A DNA stretch of 64,000 nt from Daldinia sp. FL1419 (lineage: Eukaryota; Ascomycota; Sordariomycetes; Xylariales; Hypoxylaceae). The translations under genes were made by a program, and so were the position numbers. Position 1 is the stretch's first letter. Every line of letters starts with the position of its first letter. This document shows, piece by piece, positions 10,997-23,353 of this stretch. Location: positions 1 through 64,000 of the forward strand of contig MU623417.1 of the NCBI GenBank assembly GCA_025201765.1, read 5' to 3'. The notes beneath the pieces are model-generated. The model was not told the DNA's origin, did not search any database, and was given only the letters and a program-made list of their open reading frames with translations.

Positions 10997-12508
10997 ATGT
11001 TTTCTTATTTCCCGCCCTTGCACCCTCCTTGGATAACAATTTTGGTCTGCTTGGCTAATTTAAACCCACTCCCGGTATCCTCCAAGCCATTGGATCCGAG
11101 AATATGTTCTCCAGATTTCCACGGCACCATCCTGGGCCGCAAACAAGAATCGTTGCTGTGCCCCCTCCCAATAGATGAAGAGTCCGCGATAGATACGGGG
11201 ACTTGGGAGCCTTGGAAGCGCCGCCCTTACTGTATAGAGCCTTTGCCAGGGGATGCACCCGGGCCGCAGTTCTGCTTATACACCTTCGAGCCGTTCCGCG
11301 GGGACCAAGGTATAAGCGTCATAACCACGCCTGTTCTCGCGGCGAGCATGGTCGACGCTTTAGATGACTCGGTCGTGCCTCCGAGGCTCAGGGACCATCC
11401 CTCAAGTTCCCTCGCGGCGGAAGGGAAGGGTAGCCCCGCGTACGTTATCGAGGAGGTACCCGGGAAGGGGAAAGGCTTAGTTGCGCAGCGCCGGATTCAA
11501 AAATGGGAAGTTGTACTGGTAGACTACCCCGTGATGCTCGCGCATATGGGCCTGTTCGACGTAGTAGGTCCGGAGCTCCGCGAGGATGTCTTGGATCGGG
11601 CTTTGCGCCAGTTGCCAGAAGAGCAACAAGACGAGATCTTGTCGCTGGCACGCAGTACTAGCGGGGAAACCGTCGAAGACATTCTCAGGACGAATATCTT
11701 TGGTGTTGAGCTTGGGATCGAGATACCGCATTTAGGATTACTTCCTATCGGCTCTGTAAGTTGCACCCCCGGAAACGACTGTGAACATTTGCATTAATAA
11801 AAACAGCGGATCAATCATGACTGTAGGCCCAAGTATGGATTGAAATTCTACGTAGTGGATATGTTTAAGTTAAGAGGCTAATATGTGAGCAGCGTGTTTT
11901 GGCGGTATTCGGTGCGCACTTTAACAGTTGAAGTTATTGCAATGAGAGATATTGAGCCGGGCGAAGAGATAACCCAAAGTTGTACGTCCCCTTATTGATC
12001 GCCTTTTCCCGGTATCTGCAGCTTCTTGTGGACCTAATACTTTTCTATATCAGACGTACCTCTTGGATTATCCTACGAGGAGCGCAAGGAAGACCTGAAG
12101 AACTGGGGTTTCACCTGTACATGTTCACTTTGCGCCTCTTCTAAGAAGCAAAGAGCGACCTCGGATAAGAACCGAGCACGGCTGCAAGACATCTACCATG
12201 AGTTAAACGACAGCGCCACCGGAAAATCCAATCTAACAGTAAGCGCAATCGAAAAACTCACCGAAGAATTAGAATCTCTAGTGGCCAAGGAGAAGCTAGA
12301 AGCCCAACTTATTGTGCACTACGGCGCCGTCGCTAGAGCGTATATGCGCACGGGAGAGCTAGATGTAGCTAGGAGGTACGTAGAGCTGTGCGAAGACCTG
12401 TGGATACGATATGCTGGCGAGGAAGACGACTATCTTGCGGGGATGCATCAACTTCGCCACGAGCTCAATGAGCGGGAGAAGAAAGCCACCATCGATGGAA
12501 GGCGTTAA
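10997..12508 (+). CDS. SET-domain protein (SMYD/SET5-like) with hydrophobic N-terminus
   Basis: Exons are 10997-11755, 11807-11832, 11893-11981 and 12054-12508 (442 aa); exon 2 is only 26 bp. The SET fold is visible as GKGLVAQRRIQKWEVVLVDYPV (N-terminal part), the catalytic signature RINHDCRPNVFWRYS built across the tiny exon, and DIEPGEEITQSYVPLG. A post-SET-like cysteine cluster (FTCTCSLCAS) follows, then a helical TPR-like tail. The family consists of putative protein lysine methyltransferases using S-adenosylmethionine. The first ~30 residues are hydrophobic and resemble a signal sequence, a feature seen in a subgroup of fungal SET proteins; whether it is secreted is unknown. The model is well supported because every splice site completes a conserved motif. 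Confidence 0.85.
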
Positions 12509-13215
12509 ACGGTTGAGAAGAGTAAGATAAACTTATAATAATTACATTACGAGCATTATAAGCACGTTTATAAAGCCGAAGCACCTAAGCAATACCTATC
12601 GATCATGGGACAAGTCACCGGGAGCGATGCACAGAGACCGTAACCTATCATGCTTCATGTACACGCATTGTAATTAGTCGATATGTCTATTTTTCAGTGA
12701 CACCGTAAGGTACATAAGCTCTAATAATCTAATACATGGCCTGCGTTTCCTACTCATATGCCTTTTATGGTATCTTCGTTTCGTATCGTAGTTCATAGTT
12801 ATGAATGATTGGGGTTCTGGGTTGCGCAACGCAGCAAACTCGACGCCGTACTCCAAACCATGCCGGCCAAATCATTAACACTAGTCCTCCTAGAAAACAG
12901 GATTTAGCTGGGCTATTCCCCTTTGCTCTCTTTTTAAGTTGGCCCCTATTCCGTGATGGCTTTTTGCCATGGAACGATAACCAACTGACCAGACTCGAGG
13001 TTTGTTGAAGTCCAATAAACCAGGTGCCAGTTTAGCTTCACTCGCTTCGGTTGGTTACACGCTATGCGCCGTGGCGCGGCGTGTGCCTGATGCACAGTAG
13101 ACTTCTCGGTGAAAGCCTAGATTGGATGGACTGACTACGAAGTATCGCATTAGATGACGTCGCAGATGGTCACTCTCGAGTGATTCCATCGTACCGACCA
13201 AGTCTCGCTCTCCAA
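12509..13215. other. Convergent intergenic region
   Basis: The region lies between the 3' ends of the SET-domain gene and the flavohemoglobin gene. Small open frames here have no family resemblance, and no gene was seen. Confidence 0.4.
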
Positions 13216-14529
13216 TCAATCTTCAAATCTCATCTCAAAGCTTCCTACAGAGAAGATCTCGAACTGCACTCTCTCCGGTTTTACGCCATATTTATGTAGG
13301 TGCTCAGATGCTTGCATCATGAATTTCTCGGGGCCGCAGATGTAGTACTCAGACGAACCGTTATTCAAGTACAAGTCCTCGGATGTGAGAGAGAGGAAGT
13401 CGTTATCAAAAGTCGAAGTGTACGACAGAACGTCGCTATCGGAAAGCCTCGACTTGAAAAACTTGGTTCTCATATTCGGATGCCTCTTGGCCATATTCTC
13501 GACGTGCGCTTGGAAGGGAGCATCGTGCCGTGACGCCTGGATCCACGACACTGGTCTGTTGATTCGCTTCTCCACGACGGTGTTCAGCATCGAAAGCAGC
13601 GGGGCTACGCAGACACCGGCGGAAATGAGAACGAGGGGCATCGAGGTGTCCATTTTCGTGTTAAGGAAGAAAGAACCTGACGGATGCGTTAACTCGATAA
13701 CATCGCCTTCGTGGAATTCATCGATAAGCGAATTCGAGACGATACCAGGCCGGCACGGCTGCACGCTGCCGATGCTGCTATCCGAGGCGCTGCTAGCAGC
13801 CGAAGACACCGTCATGATATCATCCGGCTTGGCGTAATCCCAATTTGACCCCTGATCCCTCTTGACGGTAATACGGTAGTGATCATAGCTGGGCGCATCG
13901 CTTAGCGAGTACTGTCTAAGCTGGGCAAACTTCATTCCGGGCACCGTGATTCTCAAGGTAATGTACTGGCCCGGCATGAAAAGCGGCAAGGGCTTGCCGT
14001 CAACCGGCTTCAAAACGAAGGAGACGATGTTTCCCTCCACCGTCTCGTTTTTCTTGCTAAAAATCATAAACTTCCGCCAGCCCTTCCAGTCCTCGAACTC
14101 GCGGTAAATGTGAGCCTCTCGGCCTGTGAGCATCTTCGCCATAACCCAGTACGCTTTCGTCCACGCCAACTTGACCTCGGGGGTCATGGCAGGGCCTAGG
14201 ACGGCGGAAAACGCGCGTAACAGATACTTCCCGACGATTTCATATTGTTGGGGCTGAATGTTTAGGGAGGCGTGTTTTTGAGCTACGCGTTCTAGCTTGG
14301 GCGTCAGCTCGCTGATGTTGACGATGTTGGAGGCGAATGCTAGGATAAGTGTTGTCAAGGCGCGCGGTTGTTTTCCCGTGTGCATGTTCACCGTGTTGAA
14401 GTAATTGTGCAGTTCGGGGTGATCTCGTAACATCGTCTTATAGAAGACGGTAGATATGTGTTCACCATGTTGGCGTAAGGACGGAAGCGTATCCTTGACT
14501 AATTTGGTTTCCTTGTAATTGAGAGCCAT
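13216..14529 (-). CDS. fhbA: Flavohemoglobin (nitric oxide dioxygenase)
   Basis: This is a single-exon gene of 437 aa, the usual length for the family. Residues 1 to about 140 form a globin domain with proximal His86 (VAQKHASLN) and the B10 tyrosine Y30. It is followed by a ferredoxin-reductase-type FAD domain (PGQYITLRI, RQYSLSD) and an NAD-binding domain (ISAGVCVAPLLSML, YYICGPEKFM). Proteins of this family oxidise NO to nitrate using O2, NAD(P)H, heme and FAD, protecting cells from nitrosative stress. Location is expected to be cytosolic, since no targeting signal is seen. A serine-rich insertion (SSAASSASDSSIGS) lies inside the FAD domain. That insertion is unusual compared with bacterial Hmp and may be a surface loop. 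It stands alone, without neighbouring nitrogen-metabolism genes. Confidence 0.95.
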   Translation of the reverse strand: MALNYKETKLVKDTLPSLRQHGEHISTVFYKTMLRDHPELHNYFNTVNMHTGKQPRALTTLILAFASNIVNISELTPKLERVAQKHASLNIQPQQYEIVGKYLLRAFSAVLGPAMTPEVKLAWTKAYWVMAKMLTGREAHIYREFEDWKGWRKFMIFSKKNETVEGNIVSFVLKPVDGKPLPLFMPGQYITLRITVPGMKFAQLRQYSLSDAPSYDHYRITVKRDQGSNWDYAKPDDIMTVSSAASSASDSSIGSVQPCRPGIVSNSLIDEFHEGDVIELTHPSGSFFLNTKMDTSMPLVLISAGVCVAPLLSMLNTVVEKRINRPVSWIQASRHDAPFQAHVENMAKRHPNMRTKFFKSRLSDSDVLSYTSTFDNDFLSLTSEDLYLNNGSSEYYICGPEKFMMQASEHLHKYGVKPERVQFEIFSVGSFEMRFED

Positions 14530-17500
14530 GGCGGCTGGCTGTGATCCTGAATATTCTTCTCGAAGATGGCAAGATCACCTATTAAAGAGAGATAAAGAGG
14601 CAAGAATCTATAGTTAGTTAGTTGAAGTCGGATCTAGGTATAAGTAATAAGACGGAGCACAACACAGTGGCAATTAATGAATAGATGTGTTACTAGGCCG
14701 ATTATTCGAAGCACAGGTTTCAAACCCGAATTCTTAAAACTATGCAAGTTTCGTAACTCGTACATAGATAGCGAACATGTCCTGTGCCCTAAACTAAGTC
14801 TTAATACCCTGCTTACCGCTTCGTGCTCGTGAGGCGCTATATCTCGTTCCGCTTTTGCGGAGTCATGCGTCAAGCTTCGAGCTCTGGCTGAATGTTGAAA
14901 AATTTCTAGCGCATGGAATAGCGTGACGAGTTATGTGTTTGCGGTCATTACCGGTTCTATGCGACATCAGAGATTGGAAATACAATGCTAGATAATTTCT
15001 CCAAGGTAGAAAAATCATTCGAGCGGCAGATTCTTTCGAGACAAAATGGCATGATATGACGGCATTTTCATGCGTGGTTGGGTAGATATCTCAGGCCAGA
15101 TCTTTTACATCGAACGATTATTGAACTCTTCTAGAATAAGGCGAAAATTCCCGGCTTTAGCGAGCACGCGCATCAATACAAGGGGTCCCCGGTTAAGCCA
15201 TGTGCTAGATAACTCAGATCTGGAGTTGCCTAGGTTAGGCTTGTTATAGTCTTATTATAGTCGGCTTATAGTTGATATACTAATACCTAGCTACCTACTT
15301 AGGCTGGTAGGTATTGTACCTACCTAGGTAAGTAAGAGATAGGTGTATACTACTATAACTTATCACCCAATCTGTCTTGTCTTGGCTTACAAGTAGGTAG
15401 CTAACCGGTTAGATTCCTTGCGTCCGTTGTTGATATCTGCCCAATTCAGTTACAACTAGGCCTTTATTTTTCCTATACCCTATTCGAAAAAACGACCCGG
15501 GACTAGCAAGACAAAACAGGAAAAAAAAAAAAAAAAAAAAGAACTTATAGACCAATCATACTAATATAATTCGTCAACAGACCGTCGTGAGCTCGACATC
15601 CAACCTCGGCCCTGAGAATAAGGGGACCCAATCCTCTGGACCCTTACAGCCTTAACCTAGTCCCTTAAGGTTTCATTACGGATTTCATGATTTTCGCGAT
15701 CTGCAAGTACTGGGATTTTAAAAATTTCGCATCTCCATATTCGATCTAAGATGATCTTCCTGCCGTTCCGGTCCGATTTTCATTAATTAATAATGCCAGG
15801 CATTAAGCATACACGTGAACTTTGACCGAACTACCTACTTAACCTAGACGATTCAGTTCGCTACCTTGGTTCGGGTACTTTTAGGTAGGCAATCAAGCGA
15901 AAACGAGCCGTCGGAATTCAACGTTCATAAACCCTTATGACATGACAGGAGAAATTATGTCGAAAGCATAATGGTGGTCAAAGTTCCATCCTGGTATCAC
16001 TATACGCTTTCATCTCTAACCGAGCTCCGAGCTGAGTTTGGGTTCAATCAAACATCCCCGGGATGATCGATCAGGTTTTTCAAGATCCTATTACAGCCCC
16101 TTTCCGGTAACCTTTTCGTCGATATGAAATGTGACACGTCTTCACCGAAGCATTGCGGCTTTCCGATCACTCACCTGCATTGATTCGTATTCGCACATAA
16201 CGACTTCGCACGTAATGTCCCCAAATCACAGAAAGAGTTATTCCATAATACGGCTGACTGTTTACCTTGGGTACTTATGCAGATATTAATCTATTAATTC
16301 GGGCTTTTCTGCCATTAAGCAAATTTAATTATCGAATAACAAACACCTTGTTATCTTCGGAGTAACTAGTTGATCGACGAAAACCGAGTGACAATGAATC
16401 CCTGTCCAAGATGCCATCGTTTTTCTAGACGATCTCGGAATTCAATAACCCCAGCCCAAGCCCAAGTCCGTGCTCAGCACCCCCCCCCTTTTCCCCTTAT
16501 CTTGGGCTGCATATTTCGCCGCTAACATCAGGTGTCTGTGCAGCTGGGTTCACAAGGTTGGCAATCATCTTAGAAGCCAAGAAAGCAACATTCAACAAGT
16601 CAAAAATTTTCTCCACGTATGAGGACCGATACTTGCGATCCCGCTCCTGCTACTCGATAACCCGTGTTCCCCGACAAGTTTGCCCTTGGCATTGTAATCA
16701 GCTCGTCGATACTTGTATCCGTGTAACGCGAAAGGGCATTTTCTCTTCATCCGATACTATGAGAAGTCACAGCGTATCCGCCATAGCATAACGATTATGT
16801 TCATTCGAAAAGCCAGAAATCTACCTATATATGAGATAGGCAGCAAACGTAGAGGAATATGCAAGCAAGCATCAAATCGGAACCGAAGATATTAATACTA
16901 GGAAGTTAAAAGATGAGTTATATAATCTTCGAAACCTAACTTCTGATCCGTCTTAATGAGGCCTTTGAAGTCTGTCCTGACTCTATGCAGAACGTTGAAC
17001 CAAGGTTGGATTAGCGGGTAGCGTTGGAGAAGCGCAGGATTTATTACTATTCTAACCTAGTAGCTACGCAAAACTAGCGATATTAGAATAACGCAAACCA
17101 ATTTTGGCACAATAGAAGAAAAGCACGTGAGGGTATAGGGAAGAGCCGCTTGACCGAAACCTGGTATTCGGCTTATATCCTGCGATATACAAGTAGCAGT
17201 ACTCATCATCGTGATGATTGCAATAATCATATATATCTAGTAGGTACTTAAATACTCTATAGTTAAGTCTATATGTCAGGAATACTCGACTCCCAAATAT
17301 TAGAAATCCTGAAGAAATCGACGCTAGGTTCTCAACATTTGGAGTCTTAGGACCTAAAATATCTATCCAGTCACTATGGAGATAATTTTATAACGGAGTC
17401 AAAGACAATTTTCCAATTGTATACAACAGTACACGATTAGAGTGCTTATAGGCCTAGTATAACGACACCACTATCCCGTTGACATCATTGCATTAGGTCT

Positions 17501-18274
17501 TTTGCTAAATAATGCCAGATTTCATATTTATTGCCTAGTAGTTAACACGTATTTGCGGTAAGCCAAATCGCAGAATTCCATATAGTATCGGCGCTAGCTA
17601 CTGTATACTCAGATATTATAAATCCAATGTTAGATGTCCACAGTTCAAAGACATCATGTTATAAGCGCATGAGGACTAAGGCAAATGTGGGGGGTTAAGA
17701 GGTTTGCTCTATTTTCTACCAAGGGATGGGATAGGAGTTCCTAAAGGCCCTGATTTCCTTCCTAAGTGAAGTTTAGTATGGTCATATATGCTATAGAATC
17801 GAAGATAGTCGGGTTGTCGTAGAATTAGGCCAGCCCTTGTATAGATACCTAAGTAAAGATAGCGGTTCATACTCAAAACATTTAATAGCTCACTAGAACG
17901 TGTACTATGGGAACGTATCGTTTATAGTATATAGAAGATAGCAACACTTTATTAAGAATATTCCAAGGGTCTATAACAAGACAGGTGCTACAGCGTAGTA
18001 TCTCAAGGAACACCACGTCGTCGGACGAACTACCTGGGTATACATATTAATAAATATCCCCGCCACGAAGCAAGCCAATGATTTATCCAAAGCGCAAATG
18101 TTCCCTCTAGCTACCTCGAAGTAAAATGTACATGATATCGTCGTCCAATCGAATTCAGGCGTGTGCGCTGCGACGATGTGACTCAAGAGTGAAGTCGGCA
18201 AATAATTTATAGGTTGAAATATCGCTGATACCACCAACACTAGGTAGTGAAGTACAATACCTACTCTCTCGCAA
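14530..18274. other. Long gene-poor intergenic stretch
   Basis: No convincing gene is present in these 3.7 kb. Open frames are short and lack family resemblance. Visible features are an ACCTACCTAGGTA palindrome cluster (about 15285-15335), an A-tract of about 20 bp (15521-15540), and a C9 run (about 16482-16490). Composition is normal, so this is not a RIP block. Confidence 0.4.
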
Positions 18275-18346
18275 AGCTTCATGGCGCAGCGGAAGCGCGC
18301 CGGGCTCATAACCCGGAGGACCTCCGATCGAAACGGAGTGAAGCTA
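18275..18346 (+). tRNA. Initiator tRNA-Met (CAT)
   Basis: The cloverleaf is complete. The acceptor stem AGCTTCA pairs with TGAAGCT, the D arm is CGC/GCG, the anticodon stem is CCGGG/CCCGG around loop CTCATAA, and the T stem is CTCCG/CGGAG with loop ATCGAAA. The A1:U72 pair, the G-C-rich anticodon stem and the AUCGAAA T-loop are hallmarks of eukaryotic initiator rather than elongator tRNA-Met. The A box (TGGCGCAGCGG) and B box (GATCGAAAC) fit polymerase III promoters. There is no intron. The discriminator base is A18346. Confidence 0.95.
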
Positions 18347-18348
18347 GA

Positions 18349-18354
18349 TTTTTT
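18349..18354 (+). terminator. RNA polymerase III T-run terminator
   Basis: Six T residues begin three bases after the tRNA 3' end, as expected for Pol III termination. Confidence 0.85.
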
Positions 18355-19473
18355 ATTCGTCTCGTTTTGAATTATTTTTGTTGTTCCTTAGATATGGGTA
18401 TGGGTATGCTACACCACGATTTATTTTTGCGTGAGTTTATCCACGCGCACTTATATCTTAATCATCCCCACCACGGTGGATCGAGCGAGGGTTTTTTTTT
18501 TCCCTCGCGTTTTACATGCGACAATTATTTTGGATACTTTGACGATCCCTTATTTTTTTTATTTTTTTTCCTAGTTTCTCCGCTCGTATGTACTGGTGTT
18601 ATTCTCTAACCTACGAGGTTGGGATGAACTTTAGTACCGGATCGGACTTGACGTAGAGGTGTTTATTAGTAGGGTAGGCTATCCCAATCCTTCAATAGAG
18701 ATAATCAGTGATCAATAATCAGAATTTCCTTATTAGGAAATCCGAAATACTTGATTTGGACTTGACTTTTAAGCTATTTAGGTACGGTGGTGCTTTGATT
18801 GGTCGCCCTCTCTTAAAATAGAAGTGTAGAAAGTTTAAATCGTGTGTTGTAAGGTTTCCACTAGGCGAACCTTGAATAAGTCAGGTTCAGAGCTTCGGGT
18901 GCAGCCCATGGCTTATCCCTTGACATCATCATTTGGCACTTCATATGCAACTTTCACATGGTAATTGTACCAACGATGTAATAAATTGGTAACCTTGATG
19001 ATGCCAAACCAATCTTTTTTTCATCGAGGAAAATCTTTCGTGGTTGGGCATTACCGGTATTTTCAACATACCGGTAGCGAATCGGAGTGTTTTAATGTCT
19101 TTTTCTAGGCGTGTTTGTTGCTTGAACGGCTTAGACGTGACGTTTGTCGAAGGCTGTCGAATATTCATGTTTCATGCATCATCTAACGGTTGGGTTAGTT
19201 AGGCACCTAGGTTATGTAGGTACCTAGGTACCCAGTTAGATTGGTTTTTTGAGCTTTACTCATGTCAAAACTCCGTTGTACAATATTCTGTTTTATTTTC
19301 ACCTATCGTAACATGATGCAATGCAACCACCCAGGTATATATCATCCACGATCATTACATTATGCATTCCAGCCGAGCTCTGTGTGACCCGGGCATAATA
19401 ACAAGGTATCTCGTCCTATTAATTCCCCGGCTTCGACGCCTCTTTTTCTAAAAACCTAGGTAGGTAACCTTCA
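18355..19473. other. Intergenic region, no gene seen
   Basis: This stretch holds T-rich tracts (18490-18570) and a TAGGTACCTAGGTA palindromic cluster (19205-19232). No supported gene was seen. Confidence 0.4.
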
Positions 19474-21062
19474 TCACCTTGGAGGATTTGGTTGAAACTG
19501 TCCGAGATCGTCCCATGTCATGGGGAAATCACCGGAAGATAATTGATGTTGTGGCTCCTCTTCTTCAATCAAGGTGCTGGTAAAACTTTGCCAGTCGTCT
19601 GATGATAAATTGAGGGGCGGTAACAAGCCATCATCCGTGCTGAACATGGGAAAATCGATATTCATAGGCGACGTCGGTGTTGGTGCTAGTGGCTCTGGCG
19701 GTAATGCCTTGTCAGTAGTGATTGGTGGTACATATCTCTGTTGTTGTTGAGTTGGTTGCATCGAGAAACTTTGGTATGCGTTCATCATAGGTTGTTGGTT
19801 ATTTGGCGCCATCGGCATCGCCAAGCTCAAATTCGGGATTTGAGCAGGGGCGGTGCGACTAGAATCAACGGATGGCGTTCGTCTGCCGTGTCTATTAACA
19901 CCGGGTAGTGCGGATGTAGACGCTGAGCGTCGTGGGACAGATGGAGCCCTCGGTAAGACGGAAATATGCTTGGGTATAGTGGCAGGAGAGGCCGAACCCG
20001 AGGGAGACTGAGGGATGCCTTGAGCACCGGAAGCTGACCTCGGCCGGAATACGATGTTGACGCAGGCGTACGCCATCTCGACGATGCTCTCCGCTGATTC
20101 CTTAGTCCCGTCGAAAAACTCCAACAAGTCTTGCAATTGCCCGGGATTCTCCTTCTCTACGAAACCCTGTGCTCGCCCGGTTGACTCGGGACTCCAACTG
20201 AACATCGGCTGAAGACCGTTAAACTTGCTCTGCTTCCTCGCGATCAATGCCTTCCATGCTTCGTGAATAAGATGCTGGTGTAATAAGCCATATATCACGT
20301 TGGAGTGCAACCATTCGGCCTTTGTACTCCCGGACTCGAAATGTGCGGCGACGTGGTCTATGTGCTTCTCGAATGTGCCGTACATCGCAGCGCAAAAACC
20401 GCAACCCCAAGCTCTCCTCTTCCGCAGATGCTTGACTACGGTGTCAGCATGTGGACAGGTCTTACAGCCATGTGCTGATTTGTGATGCTGGTTGAATGTG
20501 TTGGGTCCCCAGAAGCTCTGATTGCAATTCGGGCAGGGGTATTTACGCGACCGTTCGTGAAACTCTTCCTCGTGCCGCTTCCAGTCGAACTTTCTCTTGA
20601 ACGTCTTATCGCAGGACGTGCACCAGAACTTGGCGTCTGTGGTCGTGAGGGTTGATGTCGATGATATGGAACTTCGTATGGAGGCGGCGGAGAAAACGCT
20701 ATCGCGACTCGAACTGGATCTAGACGACGAGATAGAAGTTCGCTGTCCGGGAGCTTGCTGGTTGAATGGATTGGTGTCTCTATAACTGAAACTTGGCATG
20801 GCTAAGACCATTTGTGCCGGTCAATCGTTGGACAATTGATGGATAAACAATTGATGCATCACATACCTTCAGCTATCATATTAGGTTGCTGCTGTGGTGG
20901 CTGTTGTTGTTGTCGTTGTTGTTGCTGTTGCTGCTGCTGCTGTTGTTGTGATTGTGGTTCTTCCCCTAGTAAGGCGAGCAGGGCATCGCGGCTGAGACCG
21001 GATTGCTTCAGAGCTTCGAGATGCTCTCGCGCCTGCGCTAGCACCCTCGATGGATGATCCAT
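19474..21062 (-). CDS. C2H2 zinc-finger protein with polyglutamine N-terminus
   Basis: Exons are 21062-20867 and 20801-19474 (507 aa). The first exon encodes a short helical segment (VLAQAREHLEALKQSGLSRDALLALL) followed by a polyglutamine run. A 65-bp intron joins it to the serine-rich MPSFSYRD region. Two C2H2 fingers follow (FWCTSCDKTFKR...H...H and YPCPNCNQSFWG...H...H), then further Cys/His pairs (GCKTCPHADTVVKH, WGCGFCAAMYGTFEKHIDHVAAH). The C-terminal half is low complexity. This arrangement is common among uncharacterised ascomycete nuclear proteins. A DNA-binding transcription regulator is likely; target genes are unknown. The second ATG at 20799 could act as a start if the first exon is skipped. 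Confidence 0.85.
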
Positions 21063-21139
21063 TGTTCCTTTTTAGTATTGATTGGCGTTATTGATGTCAA
21101 TGTCGATGTCGACGTTGATGTCAAAGCTCCTCCCAATAT

Positions 21140-21192
21140 TAATAATATCAACGTAAATATCAACGTAAATATCAATGTAAATATCAATGCCA
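21140..21192 (+). repeat. 12-bp tandem repeat (AATATCAACGTA)
   Basis: About four copies with C/T drift (CAACGTA to CAATGTA to CAATGCC) lie upstream of the C2H2 zinc-finger gene. Related TGATGTCAATGTCGATGTC repeats precede them at about 21090-21125. Confidence 0.75.
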
Positions 21193-22376
21193 ATGTTCTA
21201 AACTAGGGCTACGATAGGATGTATGTGGTACTCTAAGTGAATTAGGAAGTAAACGAATCTAGATCGAAAAGAGAGAGAGGGAGAGAGATGGCTTCGAAGG
21301 ATAACAAATCTAGAAAATTTACGTTGGGTAGACTCGTAGGTAGCACCCGCGCGCATTTGGCTACCCTTTTCTGTGATATATTACCCCCAAAATAAGCAAA
21401 CCCCCGTATGCTCCGTCATATTCGTGGCCCGCGGTCCAGGGCGTCACGATGCCATGCTGGCCGCTCATTGGGGAAGAGCCCTACAACCAACGTCCATCGG
21501 TCGAACGAGCCTTGCTACTCCCTAGCCGTCCTAACAGAGAATATGCGGCAATGGAGAAAAGGGACTGGAGGCCATTCGATGGTCGGCTCAACCTGAAACG
21601 AGTCGATCCCAGCTCGCCTCCTCATTGTTTCGAAACACGCGCGATGGTGGGATGAAGCCGCCAATAAGAGATAGAATCGAGGGGCGAGGACGGACAAAGA
21701 ATAAGCGAGGGGCGAGGATTGGATCAAGCCGGATCAACCATGGATCCATTGACGATCCATGATCGGCCTAGGGCTTTTGTTCTTGGCGGAGAACCATGCA
21801 GAAAATCCGTTTCAAGATTCCCGGGTTTTATTCATATTTGATTGGTTAATGATCTGGTTGATCCCTCATCCCGGTCATCATGGCTTATTAGATTTGTTCG
21901 CGATAAAATGTCCTTTTTAAGAAACCTCCAGTTTACCACATAGTAACTATGTATTCTTTCGTTTCTGTTTCCTTGTCAATACTACCTCTTGTATGTATAG
22001 AAACTCGAATTACTATGTAGATAAATACGGAAATACATCCTATAACCAGATGTTTATTGCAGGAGGTTTATACAATGCCGCTTGCCGCCAAACCCACGTA
22101 TGAGATTAATGGTATTTGATTTCGGGAGGAAACGCAAGCCATTATATATAGATACAATTCGGGAATCCCTACTATAGTAGGATCCAAATGGTAATCCTCC
22201 GGTAGCACAGACCAAGTTCCAAGAATCTAACCTTGTCTACCACGCGTCGAGAATCCACGTTAAGGATCCTTTGTAAAAGCAAGAAGAAAAAAAGGTTCAT
22301 GTCAAGTAGCAGATTAACGAGCAAGTGACGAATAGCATCCGCACGTGAACAACACGTGATAGATACATCCAACGTC

Positions 22377-22379
<3 letters not shown>

Positions 22380-22407
<28 letters not shown>

Positions 22408-22412
22408 TTTCT
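22380..22412 (+). repeat. CTCTTTT microsatellite
   Basis: About four copies of a 7-bp pyrimidine unit are present in intergenic DNA. Confidence 0.8.
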
Positions 22413-23353
22413 GAGCCCCGTCAGCCCAGATTTGTGAGGACGTGATCCGGAATGGCGAATCTAAATATTTCACTTCAGATAGTAGAGCATCTCTCTCCAC
22501 GAAGTCGTTAGAAACCCCATTGTTAACGTATTGGTGTCTTAATAACGTCGTTATAAGAAATACTAATAGTATTACCCTATAAGGTTCTATCAGCGATAGC
22601 AATTCTACTAGCAGGTCTTCTCCATACGACTATAAAGGTAGTGCTGTATGAGCATCTAACAGATTCTCAACATGATGAATAGCCAGGGTTTACCATCTTA
22701 ACTGTTCGATTTATTGAACTTATCTAATAGACCTCAAAGGAAACTACAGTAAAGGCCCCGTTGATGCCGGCATTCATATGAGAGTGCTGGACTCGTCTGA
22801 GAATAGTGCCTGGGTGCCAGTCTACAACAATCTCTCTTGTCAGATAAGTATTATAGGGAAACAAACTGGAAAATAGGAGGTTCATTGATAGGTCCTTCTA
22901 GTTTCAAAACTAGTACTTCTACTTGTAGTCCTGGGGCTGCCGGGACTGATTTCTATATATCTCAATATAGACTTATACGTTTTCGAAAACGGGATACTTC
23001 AACTAAAACTGCCTAAAGATAAAATCTGTGTTATCACAGGCCACGAAGAATTCAAAGGTCCCTAAATTATTGTCACTGCTACCTATCTTCTAGTGACCTA
23101 TCGACATATCACGAAAAGTATCTGGTAGCACGAGCATTCAAATAATCTGCCAGGCACATTCGTGACCATCATTTACCACCCTGCAACCAGACGGCCAATT
23201 TTCCAATTCATATTTTCTCTTGCCAATAGTTACGTCCCAACTTGACTCAACCCTACGAAGTTGTTACTATTTCTCAACAAAACCAACATTCCTTCCCACG
23301 TTCCAGAATACCTAGGGAAACATTGTCTCATATTCAAGCCACCATCATCAGTC

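Larger units (their letters stand above)
21063..23353. other. Intergenic region, no gene seen
   Basis: The region contains the 5' leader of the C2H2 gene with tandem repeats (21140-21192), a CTCTTTT repeat (22380-22412), and the leader of the F-box-like gene. Other open frames look random. Confidence 0.4.

Noticed and set aside
17971..18309. 112-codon minus-strand open frame
   Set aside because: It overlaps the initiator tRNA gene and shows no family resemblance; likely chance.
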